64,000 nucleotides of DNA from Bradyrhizobium frederickii (GTDB taxonomy: Bacteria > Pseudomonadota > Alphaproteobacteria > Rhizobiales > Xanthobacteraceae): NCBI RefSeq assembly GCF_004570865.1, contig NZ_SPQS01000021.1:83673-147672 (forward strand), in the 5' to 3' direction. The translations under genes and the position numbers were made by a program. This document shows, piece by piece, positions 46,876 through 55,464 of this stretch. How positions within the stretch are numbered: the stretch's first letter is position 1; every line of letters starts with the position of its first letter. A model generated the notes under the pieces. The model had not been told where the DNA came from, ran no database searches, and worked only from the letters and a program-made list of their open reading frames with translations.

Positions 46876-48138
46876 ATGGCAAAACAGGTGTCGGATAGCT
46901 CGGTCTCCTTTGGGGTCCATTCGGAGGTCGGTCAACTCCGCAAGGTGATGGTCTGCTCACCCGGCCGTGCCCATCAACGCCTCACGCCGTCCAATTGCGA
47001 CACCCTGCTGTTCGACGACGTGCTGTGGGTCGAGAACGCCAAGCGCGATCACTTCGACTTCGTGCAGAAGATGCGCGACCGCGGCATCGAAGTCGTTGAG
47101 ATGCACAATCTGCTGGCGGAGACCGTCGCGATCCCCGAGGCCAAGAAGTGGATTCTCGACAACCAGGTCGTTCCCGATCAGGTCGGCCTCGGTCTCGTCG
47201 ATGAACTGCGGGGTTACCTCGAGAGCCTCAAACCGCGCGATCTGGCCGAAACGCTGATTGGAGGCGTTTCGACCCATGACTTCCCGGACGCCCATGGCGG
47301 CGAGATGCTCAAGCTCGTGCGCGAGGCCGCCGGCATGACCGAGTATCTGCTGCCGCCGCTTCCCAACACGCTATACACGCGGGACACGACCTGCTGGATC
47401 TATGGCGGGGTCACGCTGAACTCGCTCTACTGGCCGGCGCGGCACGAAGAGCCGATCCTCGCGACGGCGATCTACAAGTTCCATCCGGATTTCGCCGGCA
47501 AGGTCAATGTCTGGTGGGGCGATCCGACGCGGGACCACGGTCTGGCGACGCTGGAAGGCGGCGACGTGATGCCGATCGGAAAGGGCAACGTGCTGATCGG
47601 CTTGAGCGAGCGCACCTCGCGGCAGGCGATCAGCCAGGTCGCTGCGGCCTTGTTCAAGAAGAAGGCGGCGGAGCGCGTGATTGTGGCTGCGATGCCGAAG
47701 CTTCGTGCGGCAATGCATCTCGACACCGTCTTCACGTTCGCGGATAGGGATTGCGTTCTGCTGTATCCCGACATCGTCAACAACATTGCGGCCTTTTCCT
47801 ACCGTCCAGCGGACAATTCGGCCGGCCTCGATCTGCGCAGGGATGAGAAGCCGTTCGTGGACGTCGTGGCCGAAGCCCTTGGCCTGAAGAAGCTGCGCGT
47901 GATCGAGACCGGGGGCAACGCCTATATGCGCGAGCGCACACAATGGGACAGCGGCGCCAATCTGGTTTGCGCCTCCCCAGGCGTGGTGTTCGCCTATGAC
48001 CGCAACACCTACACCAACACCTTGCTGCGCAAGGAAGGGATCGAGGTGATCACCATCGTCGGGGCCGAGCTCGGGCGGGGCCGGGGAGGCGGTCATTGCA
48101 TGACCTGTCCGATCGCCAGGGATCCGGCGGACTATTAG
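46876..48138 (+). CDS. arcA: Arginine deiminase
   Basis: Hydrolyses arginine to citrulline and ammonia. The 420 aa are full length. Motifs in order: SEVGQLRKVMVCSPGRAHQR near the N-terminus, LPNTLYTRDTTCWI (substrate Asp), LEGGDVMPIGKGNVLIGLSE, TFADRDCVLLYP and the nucleophile Cys in GGHCMTCPIARD. CCCGGGAGAACTCCC precedes the ATG. Ammonia release would help acid survival, in line with neighbouring HdeD and amino-acid permease genes. Carbamoyl phosphate pathway genes are not adjacent. Confidence 0.97.
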   Translation: MAKQVSDSSVSFGVHSEVGQLRKVMVCSPGRAHQRLTPSNCDTLLFDDVLWVENAKRDHFDFVQKMRDRGIEVVEMHNLLAETVAIPEAKKWILDNQVVPDQVGLGLVDELRGYLESLKPRDLAETLIGGVSTHDFPDAHGGEMLKLVREAAGMTEYLLPPLPNTLYTRDTTCWIYGGVTLNSLYWPARHEEPILATAIYKFHPDFAGKVNVWWGDPTRDHGLATLEGGDVMPIGKGNVLIGLSERTSRQAISQVAAALFKKKAAERVIVAAMPKLRAAMHLDTVFTFADRDCVLLYPDIVNNIAAFSYRPADNSAGLDLRRDEKPFVDVVAEALGLKKLRVIETGGNAYMRERTQWDSGANLVCASPGVVFAYDRNTYTNTLLRKEGIEVITIVGAELGRGRGGGHCMTCPIARDPADY

Positions 48139-48286
48139 ACCACAACCGGGCTCCGTCGTGAGGCCGGCGTGTCAGGGCGGAGCGTCGCTCCGGCCTTTCT
48201 TGCACCTGCGCGATCGATTGGGATCAAGCGCAGGATTGGGTTCATGCGTCGAGAACCTCCGGCAATTTACGAAATCGCAGTCCATC

Positions 48287-48309
48287 GATTCAATCACTGA
48301 TTTTGAATC
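48287..48309. promoter_or_regulatory. Inverted repeat upstream of the outer-membrane protein gene
   Basis: GATTCAA (48287-48293) and TTGAATC (48303-48309) are perfect inverted 7-mers around a 9-base spacer, 75 bases before ATG 48384. No T-run follows, so an operator is more likely than a terminator. Confidence 0.45.
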
Positions 48310-48383
48310 ATATCACTAACACGCCATAATCGTCGCCCAAGCTGAGGCGATTCCTGGTGCACGCAAAGCCATCGAGGAACACC

Positions 48384-49202
48384 ATGCACAGGCCGAGAGC
48401 TCTTTTGCCGGTCTTGGGGTTGTTGGGAACCGGCACCGTTTGGGCAGCGGACGTTGATCTCACCGAACTGAAGGCGAGCAGCCCCATACCGTATTACTCC
48501 GCTCCGTCCTGGAGCGTCGTCGGCTCCGTCACGCCGAACTTCACCGACAATGCCCTGTTCAGCCGAGACAACCGCAGGTCGGATTTCTTCTACGAGCCCG
48601 ACGTAAGCGTCAGGCTGGATGGGAACCTCACAGATGACCTGTCCTACCGGCTTTATGCACGCGCGCAATATGACGCCTTTGCGAGAGAGAAAGACGGCAA
48701 TGCCGCGGTGGCGCGGATGGGAGCGCGCCTGACGGAGAATTGGGACGGCTGGCGCTTCTCCGCCATCTACGAGCACCGATACGATTTCGACGGGATCTAT
48801 CGCGATCTCGCTTTCACGTCAGACGACGTGATGGGCTCGGTGGCGCGCGACTTCCGGGTGAGCAATGTGACATTCTCACCGCTCCTGCTCCTGACCTACC
48901 GGTTTTCCGACCTTGCGGAAGCTCGCCGCTGGCGCTTCGATGCCTTGCTCGGCATAGAGGTCAAGCTCGATCCAAAATGGTCGATCGTGAGCACCCCGTT
49001 GTTCGAAGCCTTCTGGTTCACCGACGGGCTGAACAGGGGTCGGGAGGATCAAATCTACTCCGCGGATATTGGCCTGAAGTATAGTTTTGCCAGGAACGTG
49101 TCGCTTACAACCACTGTGCTGTACGAGGCACGAGAATCGAACGTCATGGCGCGGCGCTACAGGGATCTCAGGATCGGTCCTCGTCTCGACTTCGCCTTTT
49201 GA
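48384..49202 (+). CDS. Outer-membrane beta-barrel protein
   Basis: 272 residues with a signal peptide (RPRALLPVLGLLGTGTVWA). The mature part consists of repeated amphipathic strands (SWSVVGSVTPNFTDNALF, LSYRLYARAQYDAFA, WRFSAIYEHRYDFDGIY, FSPLLLLTYRFSDL, SLTTTVLYEARES) and ends in Phe (RLDFAF), the Bam recognition signal. GAGGAA precedes the ATG. No plug domain. The small exported protein gene follows 12 bases later. Confidence 0.85.
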   Translation: MHRPRALLPVLGLLGTGTVWAADVDLTELKASSPIPYYSAPSWSVVGSVTPNFTDNALFSRDNRRSDFFYEPDVSVRLDGNLTDDLSYRLYARAQYDAFAREKDGNAAVARMGARLTENWDGWRFSAIYEHRYDFDGIYRDLAFTSDDVMGSVARDFRVSNVTFSPLLLLTYRFSDLAEARRWRFDALLGIEVKLDPKWSIVSTPLFEAFWFTDGLNRGREDQIYSADIGLKYSFARNVSLTTTVLYEARESNVMARRYRDLRIGPRLDFAF

Positions 49203-49214
49203 GAGGTCTGCAAG

Positions 49215-49472
49215 ATGATGTTGAGGCGTGGTTGGGTGCTGATTGGGGTCCTTGTCGGTTCAACCGCAGCATCCGTCGCAGCGGCGGACCCACGCGACTC
49301 TGTGGACCGGAGCCAGCGTCTCGATACCGATGCTCTCAGGGATGATGCCGGCACTCAACGGCTGCGGATGCCATATCATCCGCTGGTGATCGCCCCGCCG
49401 CAAGAGGCAGCCCCAAACACGACGAAAGGAAAGAAGAACAAGCCGAACACGAGCGGCGATGTGAGCCGCTAA
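49215..49472 (+). CDS. Small exported protein
   Basis: 85 residues with a signal peptide (LRRGWVLIGVLVGSTAASVA) and a Pro/Lys-rich mature part ending KKNKPNTSGDVSR. Probably cotranscribed with the barrel protein upstream. An ATG one codon later is equally possible. Function unknown. Confidence 0.55.
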   Translation: MMLRRGWVLIGVLVGSTAASVAAADPRDSVDRSQRLDTDALRDDAGTQRLRMPYHPLVIAPPQEAAPNTTKGKKNKPNTSGDVSR

Positions 49473-49767
49473 CACACCGCGACCTAGCCATGGTGCGATC
49501 GCCTCGACGCCATCATGAAAGCTGTTTGCTGCGCTTGAGTATCTGTTGCACCTTATTCGAATTGCAGCGGGATAATCTGGCAAAAAGCCACTCATCCGAT
49601 CCGCCCGATCTCGTCTCATCGATGCAAGATTTTATTCCGTCAGCAACACTACCTGGTGGTGTCAGCAACCTGAAGGTGTATACTCTGCCTACCCCAAGGG
49701 CGGGTCTCCTGATCCATTGATGGATACCTTGCCGGCGGGCAGGCAGGAGATTCCTGATGTTCGGCCT

Positions 49768-49802
49768 CAATATATTGAGCTTCAATATGTTGAGCTTCAA
49801 TG
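49768..49802. repeat. 15-bp direct repeats before the histidine kinase gene
   Basis: TCAATATATTGAGCT (49768-49782), TCAATATGTTGAGCT (49783-49797) and a partial TCAAT form an array ending 20 bases before the kinase start; TCAATATATTGA is itself a palindrome. The rest of 49473-49822 holds no gene. Confidence 0.65.
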
Positions 49803-49822
49803 TCGGGCGTCACCGGTGAATA

Positions 49823-50974
49823 GTGGTGCGTACCGTGAAGTCACATAGCTCGCCCGCCTGTGAGTCGAGTGGAACCAGTGCTAGAGGGTGGTTACGACTT
49901 GGCTCGGAAGAAACCAGCGAACGCCTGTACTGGGTCTTTTCACCCGATCTTCTTTTTGCAGCACACCCTTCGTTTGAGGGGCATTTCGTGTATGAGGGGA
50001 TAAATCCGGCATTCGAGCTTCGTCTTGGGGTCTCGTCGGAAGAGATCCGGGAGATGGACGTTTTCAACTGCCTCGGCAGCGACGACGCCAGAGCCGTCAG
50101 CGAAGCTCTCCGCGCGTGTCTCGCAGAAGGAACGGAGGTCAGGATTCGCCATCGCCTGGCGTTTGGCGGCCAGCGCCAGAACATGGTAACGACCATCGTT
50201 CCGATCATGGACGCCGATGCCGGTGGTGCGATCCGGTTGATCGGCAGCCATCGCATCGCGCGAAATGAACGTTTCCAAAACGCCACTGAGCGCTCGGACG
50301 CTGCGCAGGCGAGCGTCAATCTGCTGTCCATCCAGGAAGAGATCCAGCAACGGATTGCGTCTGATCTGCACGACTCGACGTGCCAGCATCTGATTGCCGC
50401 GAGCCTTGGCCTGATGCGGATCCGCCAGACTATTGGCGACCCCGTCCGGGCCGAGCGCATCTGCGATGAGATCGACGCGTCGATCGACGAGGCGCTCAGG
50501 GAAATCCGCGCCTTTGCCTACTTGCTGCACCCGCAGAATCTGACAGACAACGGGCTCAAGGTCACGATCGAGCATTATGCCGATGGATTCGCGGCCCGCA
50601 CGTCGTTGCGGGTCACGACCAGGATCGTGGCTGGCGTCGATCGACTGCCCTACGAGAAGCAGCGCTCATTGCTTCGGGTCGTTCAGGAAGCGCTCACGAA
50701 CGTATTCCGCCATGCAAAGGCGACGGAAGTGAGCATCGTCATCAAGGAGACCGGCGGTCATTTTCGGCTGACCGTCAGGGACAACGGGCGCGGGCTTCAG
50801 GCCGGCCGCACCCACCAGGCGATATCGACCGGCGTTGGAATTCCAGCCATGAAAGCAAGACTTGAGCAGATCGGAGGTTCGCTGGAGATCCACTCCGATC
50901 CGGCTGCGCATCGTTCCGGCACGGTTCTGTGCGCAGTCGTTCCGCATGCATTTGTCACGAACAGGAGAAACTGA
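49823..50974 (+). CDS. NarL-type sensor histidine kinase with PAS-like domain
   Basis: 383 residues, no membrane segment. The PAS-like region is ~30-150 (HFVYEGINPAFELRLGVSSE). The HisKA_3 dimerisation helix has the phospho-acceptor His in RIASDLHDSTCQHL (~185). HATPase_c motifs are QEALTNVFRHA (N-box), DNGRGL (G1) and GVGIPAMKARLEQIGGSLEI (G2). A soluble sensor, with PAS ligand unknown. The GTG at 49823 is the only start consistent with the reading frame after the repeats. Two response regulators follow, likely partners. Confidence 0.9.
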   Translation: MVRTVKSHSSPACESSGTSARGWLRLGSEETSERLYWVFSPDLLFAAHPSFEGHFVYEGINPAFELRLGVSSEEIREMDVFNCLGSDDARAVSEALRACLAEGTEVRIRHRLAFGGQRQNMVTTIVPIMDADAGGAIRLIGSHRIARNERFQNATERSDAAQASVNLLSIQEEIQQRIASDLHDSTCQHLIAASLGLMRIRQTIGDPVRAERICDEIDASIDEALREIRAFAYLLHPQNLTDNGLKVTIEHYADGFAARTSLRVTTRIVAGVDRLPYEKQRSLLRVVQEALTNVFRHAKATEVSIVIKETGGHFRLTVRDNGRGLQAGRTHQAISTGVGIPAMKARLEQIGGSLEIHSDPAAHRSGTVLCAVVPHAFVTNRRN

Positions 50975-51105
50975 CGAAAGGACACCACTGTCATGAGGGC
51001 CCCCGCAGGCACCCACTGAGGGAAGAAAAACACTGATCACCGGCGGCAAGGCGGAAACGAATTCGTTTCGGCCCCAGCCGCCGAGTAGCGACTGGAGTGC
51101 TCGCC

Positions 51106-51732
51106 ATGAAGCGTATTTTGATAGCAGACGATCACGAAGCGGTGCGGTCGGGCTTGCGCGCGGTGCTCGAGCAACGAGCGGATTGGGAAGTGGTCGCCGA
51201 AGCGAACGACGGCAGCAAGGCGCTAACAGCGGCGATCGAAAGCCGACCTCACGTGGCAATCGTCGATTTTTCCATGCCGCGAATGACCGGACTGGAGGTC
51301 GCGCGGCGGATCAGGCAATACCCACTGCAGACCGAGGTCCTGATTTTCACGGTCCACAACTCCGGCCTACTCGCCCAACAAGCATTCGAGGCCGGTGCGC
51401 GCGCTTTCCTGGTGAAATCGGATGCAAACAGATTGCTGATGACGGCCGTCGATTCTCTTCTGGCGCACAAGCAGTTCTGTACCGAAAGATGTCGGAACGA
51501 ACTGAACGGCGGATCCAGCAATGCAGAACGGCATCCGGGCCTCACTCCGCGCGAGCAGCTCGTCGTTAAGCTGGTTGCAGAGGGCTACAGCAACAAGGGC
51601 ATCAGCGCGATCCTCAACCTCAGCGTCAAGACCACCGAAGCTCATCGCGCCGCCGCGATGCGCAAGCTGGACGTGAGCTCGACCGCGGGGCTGGTACGAT
51701 ACGCCGTCCGCGCGCAGCTGGTCGAGGCATGA
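51106..51732 (+). CDS. NarL/FixJ-family response regulator (first of two)
   Basis: 208 residues: receiver MKRILIADDHEAVRSGLRAV with phospho-acceptor Asp in AIVDFSMPRM and Lys in FLVKSDANR, then a LuxR helix-turn-helix (LTPREQLVVKLVAEGYSNKG, ISAILNLSVKTTEAHRAAAM). A GGAG site precedes the ATG at 51106. Close paralog of the next gene, with the kinase directly upstream. Confidence 0.94.
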   Translation: MKRILIADDHEAVRSGLRAVLEQRADWEVVAEANDGSKALTAAIESRPHVAIVDFSMPRMTGLEVARRIRQYPLQTEVLIFTVHNSGLLAQQAFEAGARAFLVKSDANRLLMTAVDSLLAHKQFCTERCRNELNGGSSNAERHPGLTPREQLVVKLVAEGYSNKGISAILNLSVKTTEAHRAAAMRKLDVSSTAGLVRYAVRAQLVEA

Positions 51733-51894
51733 CAATGCCTTTCTGGGGGTGGGTGGCCGCGGTCGCGTCGGTACATTCGCCCGGCCATCTCGGGGTTTTG
51801 TAGGATAATGCTTCAGCCCGCGATCTGTATGATCGCTCGACTGTTCTGCTGCCGATGATCTCCGCCGATTGCAGTCGGGTAGGAGAACGATGCC

Positions 51895-52530
51895 GTGAAG
51901 CGCATCCTGATTGCGGATGATCATGAAATCGTGCGTTCAGGGCTGCGCGCGATTATCGATACGCGCTCTGACTGGATCGTTGTCGGTGAAGCAACGAATG
52001 GTGAGCAGGCTGTCGCACTGGCTCTGGAGACAAAGCCGGACGTCGTGATCGCTGACTATTCGATGCCCCTCATGAACGGGCTTGAGGTCAGTCGCCGATT
52101 GAAGTCACTTCGCTTGCGCAGCGAAGTTCTAATTCTGACGATGCACGAAAATGAAGAGCTGTTGACCGAAGCCATTCTGGCCGGTGTCCGCGGCTTCTTG
52201 TTCAAGTCGGATGCGAGGAAACACCTGCTTTCCGCCGTCGAAGCGCTGCTGGACCGCAGGCCTTATTTCACGAGCGTGTTGCTGGAGAAATTGCTCCACG
52301 ACTATCAGATCAACAAGCTGAACAAGTCGGATATGCTGCTCACCTCGCGCGAGCAGGGCGTAGTGCAACTGATAGCAGAAGGACACACCAACAGGTCCAT
52401 AAGCGCCATTTTGCAATTGAGCGTGAAGACCGTCGAGACCCATCGTGCTTCGGCAATGCGCAAGCTCGGGATGTCGTCGACAGCTGAACTCGTCCGTTAC
52501 GCCATCCGCAAGAAACTGGTGGCGCCCTGA
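51895..52530 (+). CDS. NarL/FixJ-family response regulator (second of two)
   Basis: 211 residues starting with GTG at 51895 after AGGAGA. Receiver MKRILIADDHEIVRSGLRAI, Asp in VIADYSMPLM and Lys in FLFKSDARK; HTH LTSREQGVVQLIAEGHTNRS followed by ISAILQLSVKTVETHRASAM. It shares most of the first regulator's motifs, so a tandem duplication is likely. An ATG at 51890 is out of frame. Confidence 0.94.
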   Translation: MKRILIADDHEIVRSGLRAIIDTRSDWIVVGEATNGEQAVALALETKPDVVIADYSMPLMNGLEVSRRLKSLRLRSEVLILTMHENEELLTEAILAGVRGFLFKSDARKHLLSAVEALLDRRPYFTSVLLEKLLHDYQINKLNKSDMLLTSREQGVVQLIAEGHTNRSISAILQLSVKTVETHRASAMRKLGMSSTAELVRYAIRKKLVAP

Positions 52531-52768
52531 GAGACCCGGCTGGCCGAACGATGTCCGCCAGATGTGAGATCCGACGTAGCTTCTATTGTCTCAGGTTCTG
52601 GGTGCGCATGCTGCGTGCAGATTGACGGATGGAGAGATTGTAGGCTCGCTTCTCGTATCTCGCGGCCGGTGTTGGTACTTATCCCCGAGTGCCCTAGGCT
52701 GAATTTGGGAGTGTCCTTGATCCACAATGATGCGAAGACTTGTCGGTAAACGCAGCAAGGAGGCCCGC

Positions 52769-53032
52769 ATGAATAGGAGTGCACCTGTTGTTATCGCAAT
52801 CGTTCTGTCGGCAATTGCTGTAAGCGCCGCGCATGCTGACCGGCCGGGGGCTGACTGGATGCCAATCCAGCAAGTCATCGAGAAGGTTCTCAAGTCGGGT
52901 TTTACGCTGGTCAGCAAAATCGAAGCCGATGACGGTCGTTGGGAAGGCGAAGGCATTAAGGATGGTCAGAAGATGAAGTTTCACGCCGACGCCAAAACGG
53001 GCGAGATTATATCTGCAAGGCCCGATCGCTAA
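52769..53032 (+). CDS. Exported PepSY-like protein
   Basis: 87 residues: signal peptide NRSAPVVIAIVLSAIAVSAA, then MPIQQVIEKVLKSGFTLVSK, EADDGRWEGEGIKDGQKMKF and ADAKTGEIISARPD, a single PepSY-type alpha-beta unit. AAGGAGG lies 6 bases before the ATG. It is the last gene before the tRNA-Lys fragment. Function unknown. Confidence 0.75.
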   Translation: MNRSAPVVIAIVLSAIAVSAAHADRPGADWMPIQQVIEKVLKSGFTLVSKIEADDGRWEGEGIKDGQKMKFHADAKTGEIISARPDR

Positions 53033-53208
53033 ATTGTGCGATTGCCTCACGGGTGCCCCGGCGATGCAGCCTGCGTCGGCTCCGGTGCATCTTCCTTGAA
53101 GACGACAATCCGGGCGACTACCCGCACAACCATCATCAAACGGGTCCCCAGCGGGTCCCCGAGCGGTGCGGCCCGATTTAGAGTGTAGCGGTAACGCATT
53201 GATTTAGG

Positions 53209-53253
53209 TGGTGAGCGCGCTGGGGCTCGAACCCAGGACCCCGTGATTAAAAG
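53209..53253 (-). tRNA. tRNA-Lys(UUU) 3' fragment, probable attachment site
   Basis: On the minus strand CTTTTAATCAC (anticodon loop and 3' stem) is followed by the variable loop, the T-arm CTGGG-TTCGAGC-CCCAG and the acceptor CGCGCTC-A-CCA. The 5' half (D-arm and 5' stems) is missing; the expected CGTGA before the loop reads CATAA. It is an att-type remnant next to an integrase gene, with the intact tRNA expected at the far end of the element. Confidence 0.85.
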
Positions 53254-53268
53254 TTATGGTTTTCCGGA

Positions 53269-53306
53269 TTTCATTGGCTTTCATCCTCTTTCAATGCCTT
53301 TCATAA
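53269..53306. other. TTTCAT repeat cluster near the attachment site
   Basis: TTTCATTGGC, TTTCATCC, TTTCAATGCC and TTTCATAAC lie in 38 bases between the tRNA fragment and the integrase gene, with another TTTCATTGG at 53352. Such short direct repeats resemble arm-type integrase or excisionase sites. Confidence 0.4.
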
Positions 53307-53404
53307 CTGCTTGATACTATTGCGCTTTCAGTCGACATGCCGTATCAATGGATTTCATTGGGGCACGCGCTATTTCAGATTCTTGTGGCCCCGGAGTGGC
53401 CCGC

Positions 53405-54679
53405 ATGCCCGCCAAGAAGCACCGCAAAGAGCTAACCGTCACCATGATCGATCGGCTTAAGGCGCCCGCAGCGGGACGGCTATGGGTTGCGGATTCGGTG
53501 GTGCCCGGCTTTGGAGTTCGCGTCACCGACAAGGGGGCCAAAACGTTCGTTCTGAGGACGCGGTACCCCGGCGAGACAAACGCCAGCCGTCGGGAGATCA
53601 GTAAGGTCGGCGAGATCGACTTGGCCGAGGCTCGGGACAAAGCGCGGAACTGGTTGAAGTTAATCGGCGAGGGCAAGGACCCCGCCCAGGTGGAGGCGGA
53701 GCAGCGCCGGTCGCAGGTCGCGAAGGAAGCAACGACCGTCAATGCCGTGCTCGACGCCTTCGAGAAAGACCACGTCGAAGGGCTGCGCAGCGGCGACCAA
53801 GTCAAAGCCGCCTTCACCAACCATGTCCGCCCGCGCATCGGCGATAGGTCAATTTACGACCTGAAGCGCAGCGACATCACCACCATGCTTAACGAGATCA
53901 AAGCCGAGAGCGGGCCGGTTATGGCCGATAGGGTGCTCGCGCACGTCCGGAAGGCGTTCAACTGGCAAATGATCCAAGACGACGAGTTCAAATCGCCGAT
54001 CGTTCGCGGCATGGCAAAGACCAAGCCCAAGGAGCGACGCCGCAAGCGCATTCTGGCAGACGACGAGATCAGGGACGTTTGGAAGGCGCTGGAGCAGATC
54101 GAGCAGCCGGCATGCTATCCGCGATATGTGAAGTCTCTGCTGCTCGCCATGACCCGCCGCAACGAGTCCGCCCGGATGCACACCGACGAACTGGAAGGTG
54201 ACCTGTGGGTCATCCCGGCAGCACGCTACAAGAACAAGCAGGACCACGTCATTCCGATCACGCCGGCGATACGAGAACTGATCGGCGAGAAGCCGGCCGG
54301 CTGCGATGGTAATTCGTGGTTCGTGTTCTCCACCACGCATGGCGCCAAGCCCTTCAGCGGCTTCAGCAAAGCCAAGAAAGAGCTCGACCGCCTCGTGGAC
54401 AAGATCCGCAAAGCGGAGGGAAGGGCGCCCATGAAGCAGTGGCAGCTTCATGACCTGCGCCGCACCGGCCGCAGCCTCATGAGCAGGGCCAAGGTCGATG
54501 CCGATCACGCCGAGCGCTGCATGGGCCACGTTATCGGCGGCGTCCGCGAGACCTATGATCGGTATGAATATTTGGACGAAAAGCGGAAGGCGTTCGAAGC
54601 CCTGGCATCCATGCTCGACATGATCTTGAATCCGCCTGCGGACAATGTCGTGCCGATGCGTGCGGAAGCGTTGTCTTGA
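53405..54679 (+). CDS. Tyrosine-recombinase integrase (tRNA-targeting type)
   Basis: 424 residues. The N-terminal DUF4102-like arm-binding region has RLWVADSVVPGFGVRVTDKG; a SAM-like core-binding domain occupies ~115-210. The catalytic domain carries Arg in LLAMTRRNESARM, HxxR in HDLRRTGRS, His in MGHVIGG and Tyr in RETYDRYEYLDE. It lies 150 bases from the tRNA-Lys fragment and points into the element. The ATG at 53405 (GGAG upstream) is preferred over 53348. Confidence 0.93.
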   Translation: MPAKKHRKELTVTMIDRLKAPAAGRLWVADSVVPGFGVRVTDKGAKTFVLRTRYPGETNASRREISKVGEIDLAEARDKARNWLKLIGEGKDPAQVEAEQRRSQVAKEATTVNAVLDAFEKDHVEGLRSGDQVKAAFTNHVRPRIGDRSIYDLKRSDITTMLNEIKAESGPVMADRVLAHVRKAFNWQMIQDDEFKSPIVRGMAKTKPKERRRKRILADDEIRDVWKALEQIEQPACYPRYVKSLLLAMTRRNESARMHTDELEGDLWVIPAARYKNKQDHVIPITPAIRELIGEKPAGCDGNSWFVFSTTHGAKPFSGFSKAKKELDRLVDKIRKAEGRAPMKQWQLHDLRRTGRSLMSRAKVDADHAERCMGHVIGGVRETYDRYEYLDEKRKAFEALASMLDMILNPPADNVVPMRAEALS

Positions 54680-54743
54680 TTTTTGTCGAAATTCGTTGTA
54701 GTGTACTGAAATTCTAGGCTCTAGGGGCTAGCTAAATTCGCTA

Positions 54744-54808
54744 ACCGAGATGGTTGCGAGAGACCGAAATGGTCTCGCTAGTGAGTAAAGCCGAGCGACC
54801 GGGATGGT
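54744..54808 (+). repeat. Three ACCGRRATGGT stem-loops
   Basis: ACCGAGATGGT (54744-54754), ACCGAAATGGT (54763-54773) and ACCGGGATGGT (54798-54808), each able to form a short hairpin with a GRRAT loop; flanks extend the stems (CTAACCGAGATGGTTG, GAGACCGAAATGGTCTC, CGACCGGGATGGTCG). They lie between integrase and AlpA-like genes. Confidence 0.7.
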
Positions 54809-54847
54809 CGGGACCAGCGCAACAAGCGCTCGCCCGGCCTTTTTTTA
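54789..54847 (+). terminator. Intrinsic terminator after the ACCGRRATGGT array
   Basis: AGCGC (54816-54820), AACAA loop, GCGCT (54826-54830), extended by GCCGAGCG...CGCTCG, followed by CGCCCGGCC and a seven-T run. Ends the integrase transcript or the structured RNA before it. Confidence 0.7.
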
Positions 54848-54878
54848 TGGCTGCGAGCGATACCCGGAGCACGTCGCC

Positions 54879-55082
54879 GTGTCGCAGCAATTGATCGCCT
54901 ACGAGGGCCTTTCGCCTAAAGGGATCGTCTATTCCAAAGTTCAGCTTTGGCGCCTTGAGCGGGCAGGGAAGTTTCCGCAACGCGTAAAGCTCTCCCCTCA
55001 GCGTGTTGCCTGGATCGAATCCGAAATCGACGAATGGATCGCCGCGCGTATTTCCGCGAGGCGCGAAAGCGTCGCCGCCTGA
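54879..55082 (+). CDS. AlpA-like helix-turn-helix protein
   Basis: 67 residues from GTG 54879 (GGAG upstream). LSPKGIVYSKVQLWRLERAG, KFPQRVKLSPQRVAWIESEI and DEWIAARI match the MerR-like winged helix of AlpA/excisionase proteins, which bind att or promoter DNA in phages and islands. Likely the excisionase or integrase-expression control of this element. Confidence 0.75.
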   Translation: MSQQLIAYEGLSPKGIVYSKVQLWRLERAGKFPQRVKLSPQRVAWIESEIDEWIAARISARRESVAA

Positions 55083-55178
55083 TCAAGCCACCGCTTCGCG
55101 CGGAGGCTGACGGCGCGGGGTCGGTGCGTTCCTCTCGCCGGTCCCGCGCCACCCACGCTCAAAACCAAGGAGATCACA

Positions 55179-55460
55179 ATGCCCAAGGTAGTCGTTCCCA
55201 ACACCCCGCTCATGGAATCCGATGGCTCATTCGGCCATCACGTCGCCGCGTTGGAGATGGCCGACGAACTCATTCGAGCGGCCGATCAGGAGATCCGCGC
55301 TGCCGCGGACGTCCAGCATGTGTCGGATTTCCGCACATGGGCAAAGCCGATCGTCGATCCGCTGCTGACCGAAGCCGGCGCCGACTTTGACGAGCTTTAC
55401 CGGCGCCAGGAGCCCGAGGCGCTGAACATACTCGGCGCGCTCGCCGTGGCGGTGGAATAG
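55179..55460 (+). CDS. Small phage-type protein, unknown
   Basis: 93 residues: MPKVVVPNTPLMESDGSFGH, helical EMADELIRAADQEIRAAADV and EAGADFDELYRRQEPEALNI. AAGGAG precedes the ATG. No recognised motif. It begins the plus-strand tail cassette, with the next gene 4 bases later. Confidence 0.55.
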   Translation: MPKVVVPNTPLMESDGSFGHHVAALEMADELIRAADQEIRAAADVQHVSDFRTWAKPIVDPLLTEAGADFDELYRRQEPEALNILGALAVAVE

Positions 55461-55464
55461 CGCC

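Noticed and set aside
49513..49800. 95-codon frame upstream of the histidine kinase
   Set aside because: Its N-terminus (MKLNILKLNILRPN) is just the translation of the 15-bp repeats, with no family similarity or ribosome site.
53033..53208. Extra tRNA or complete tRNA-Lys left of the integrase
   Set aside because: Only the 3' half is present; no D-arm or 5' acceptor strand can be found in the adjacent bases.
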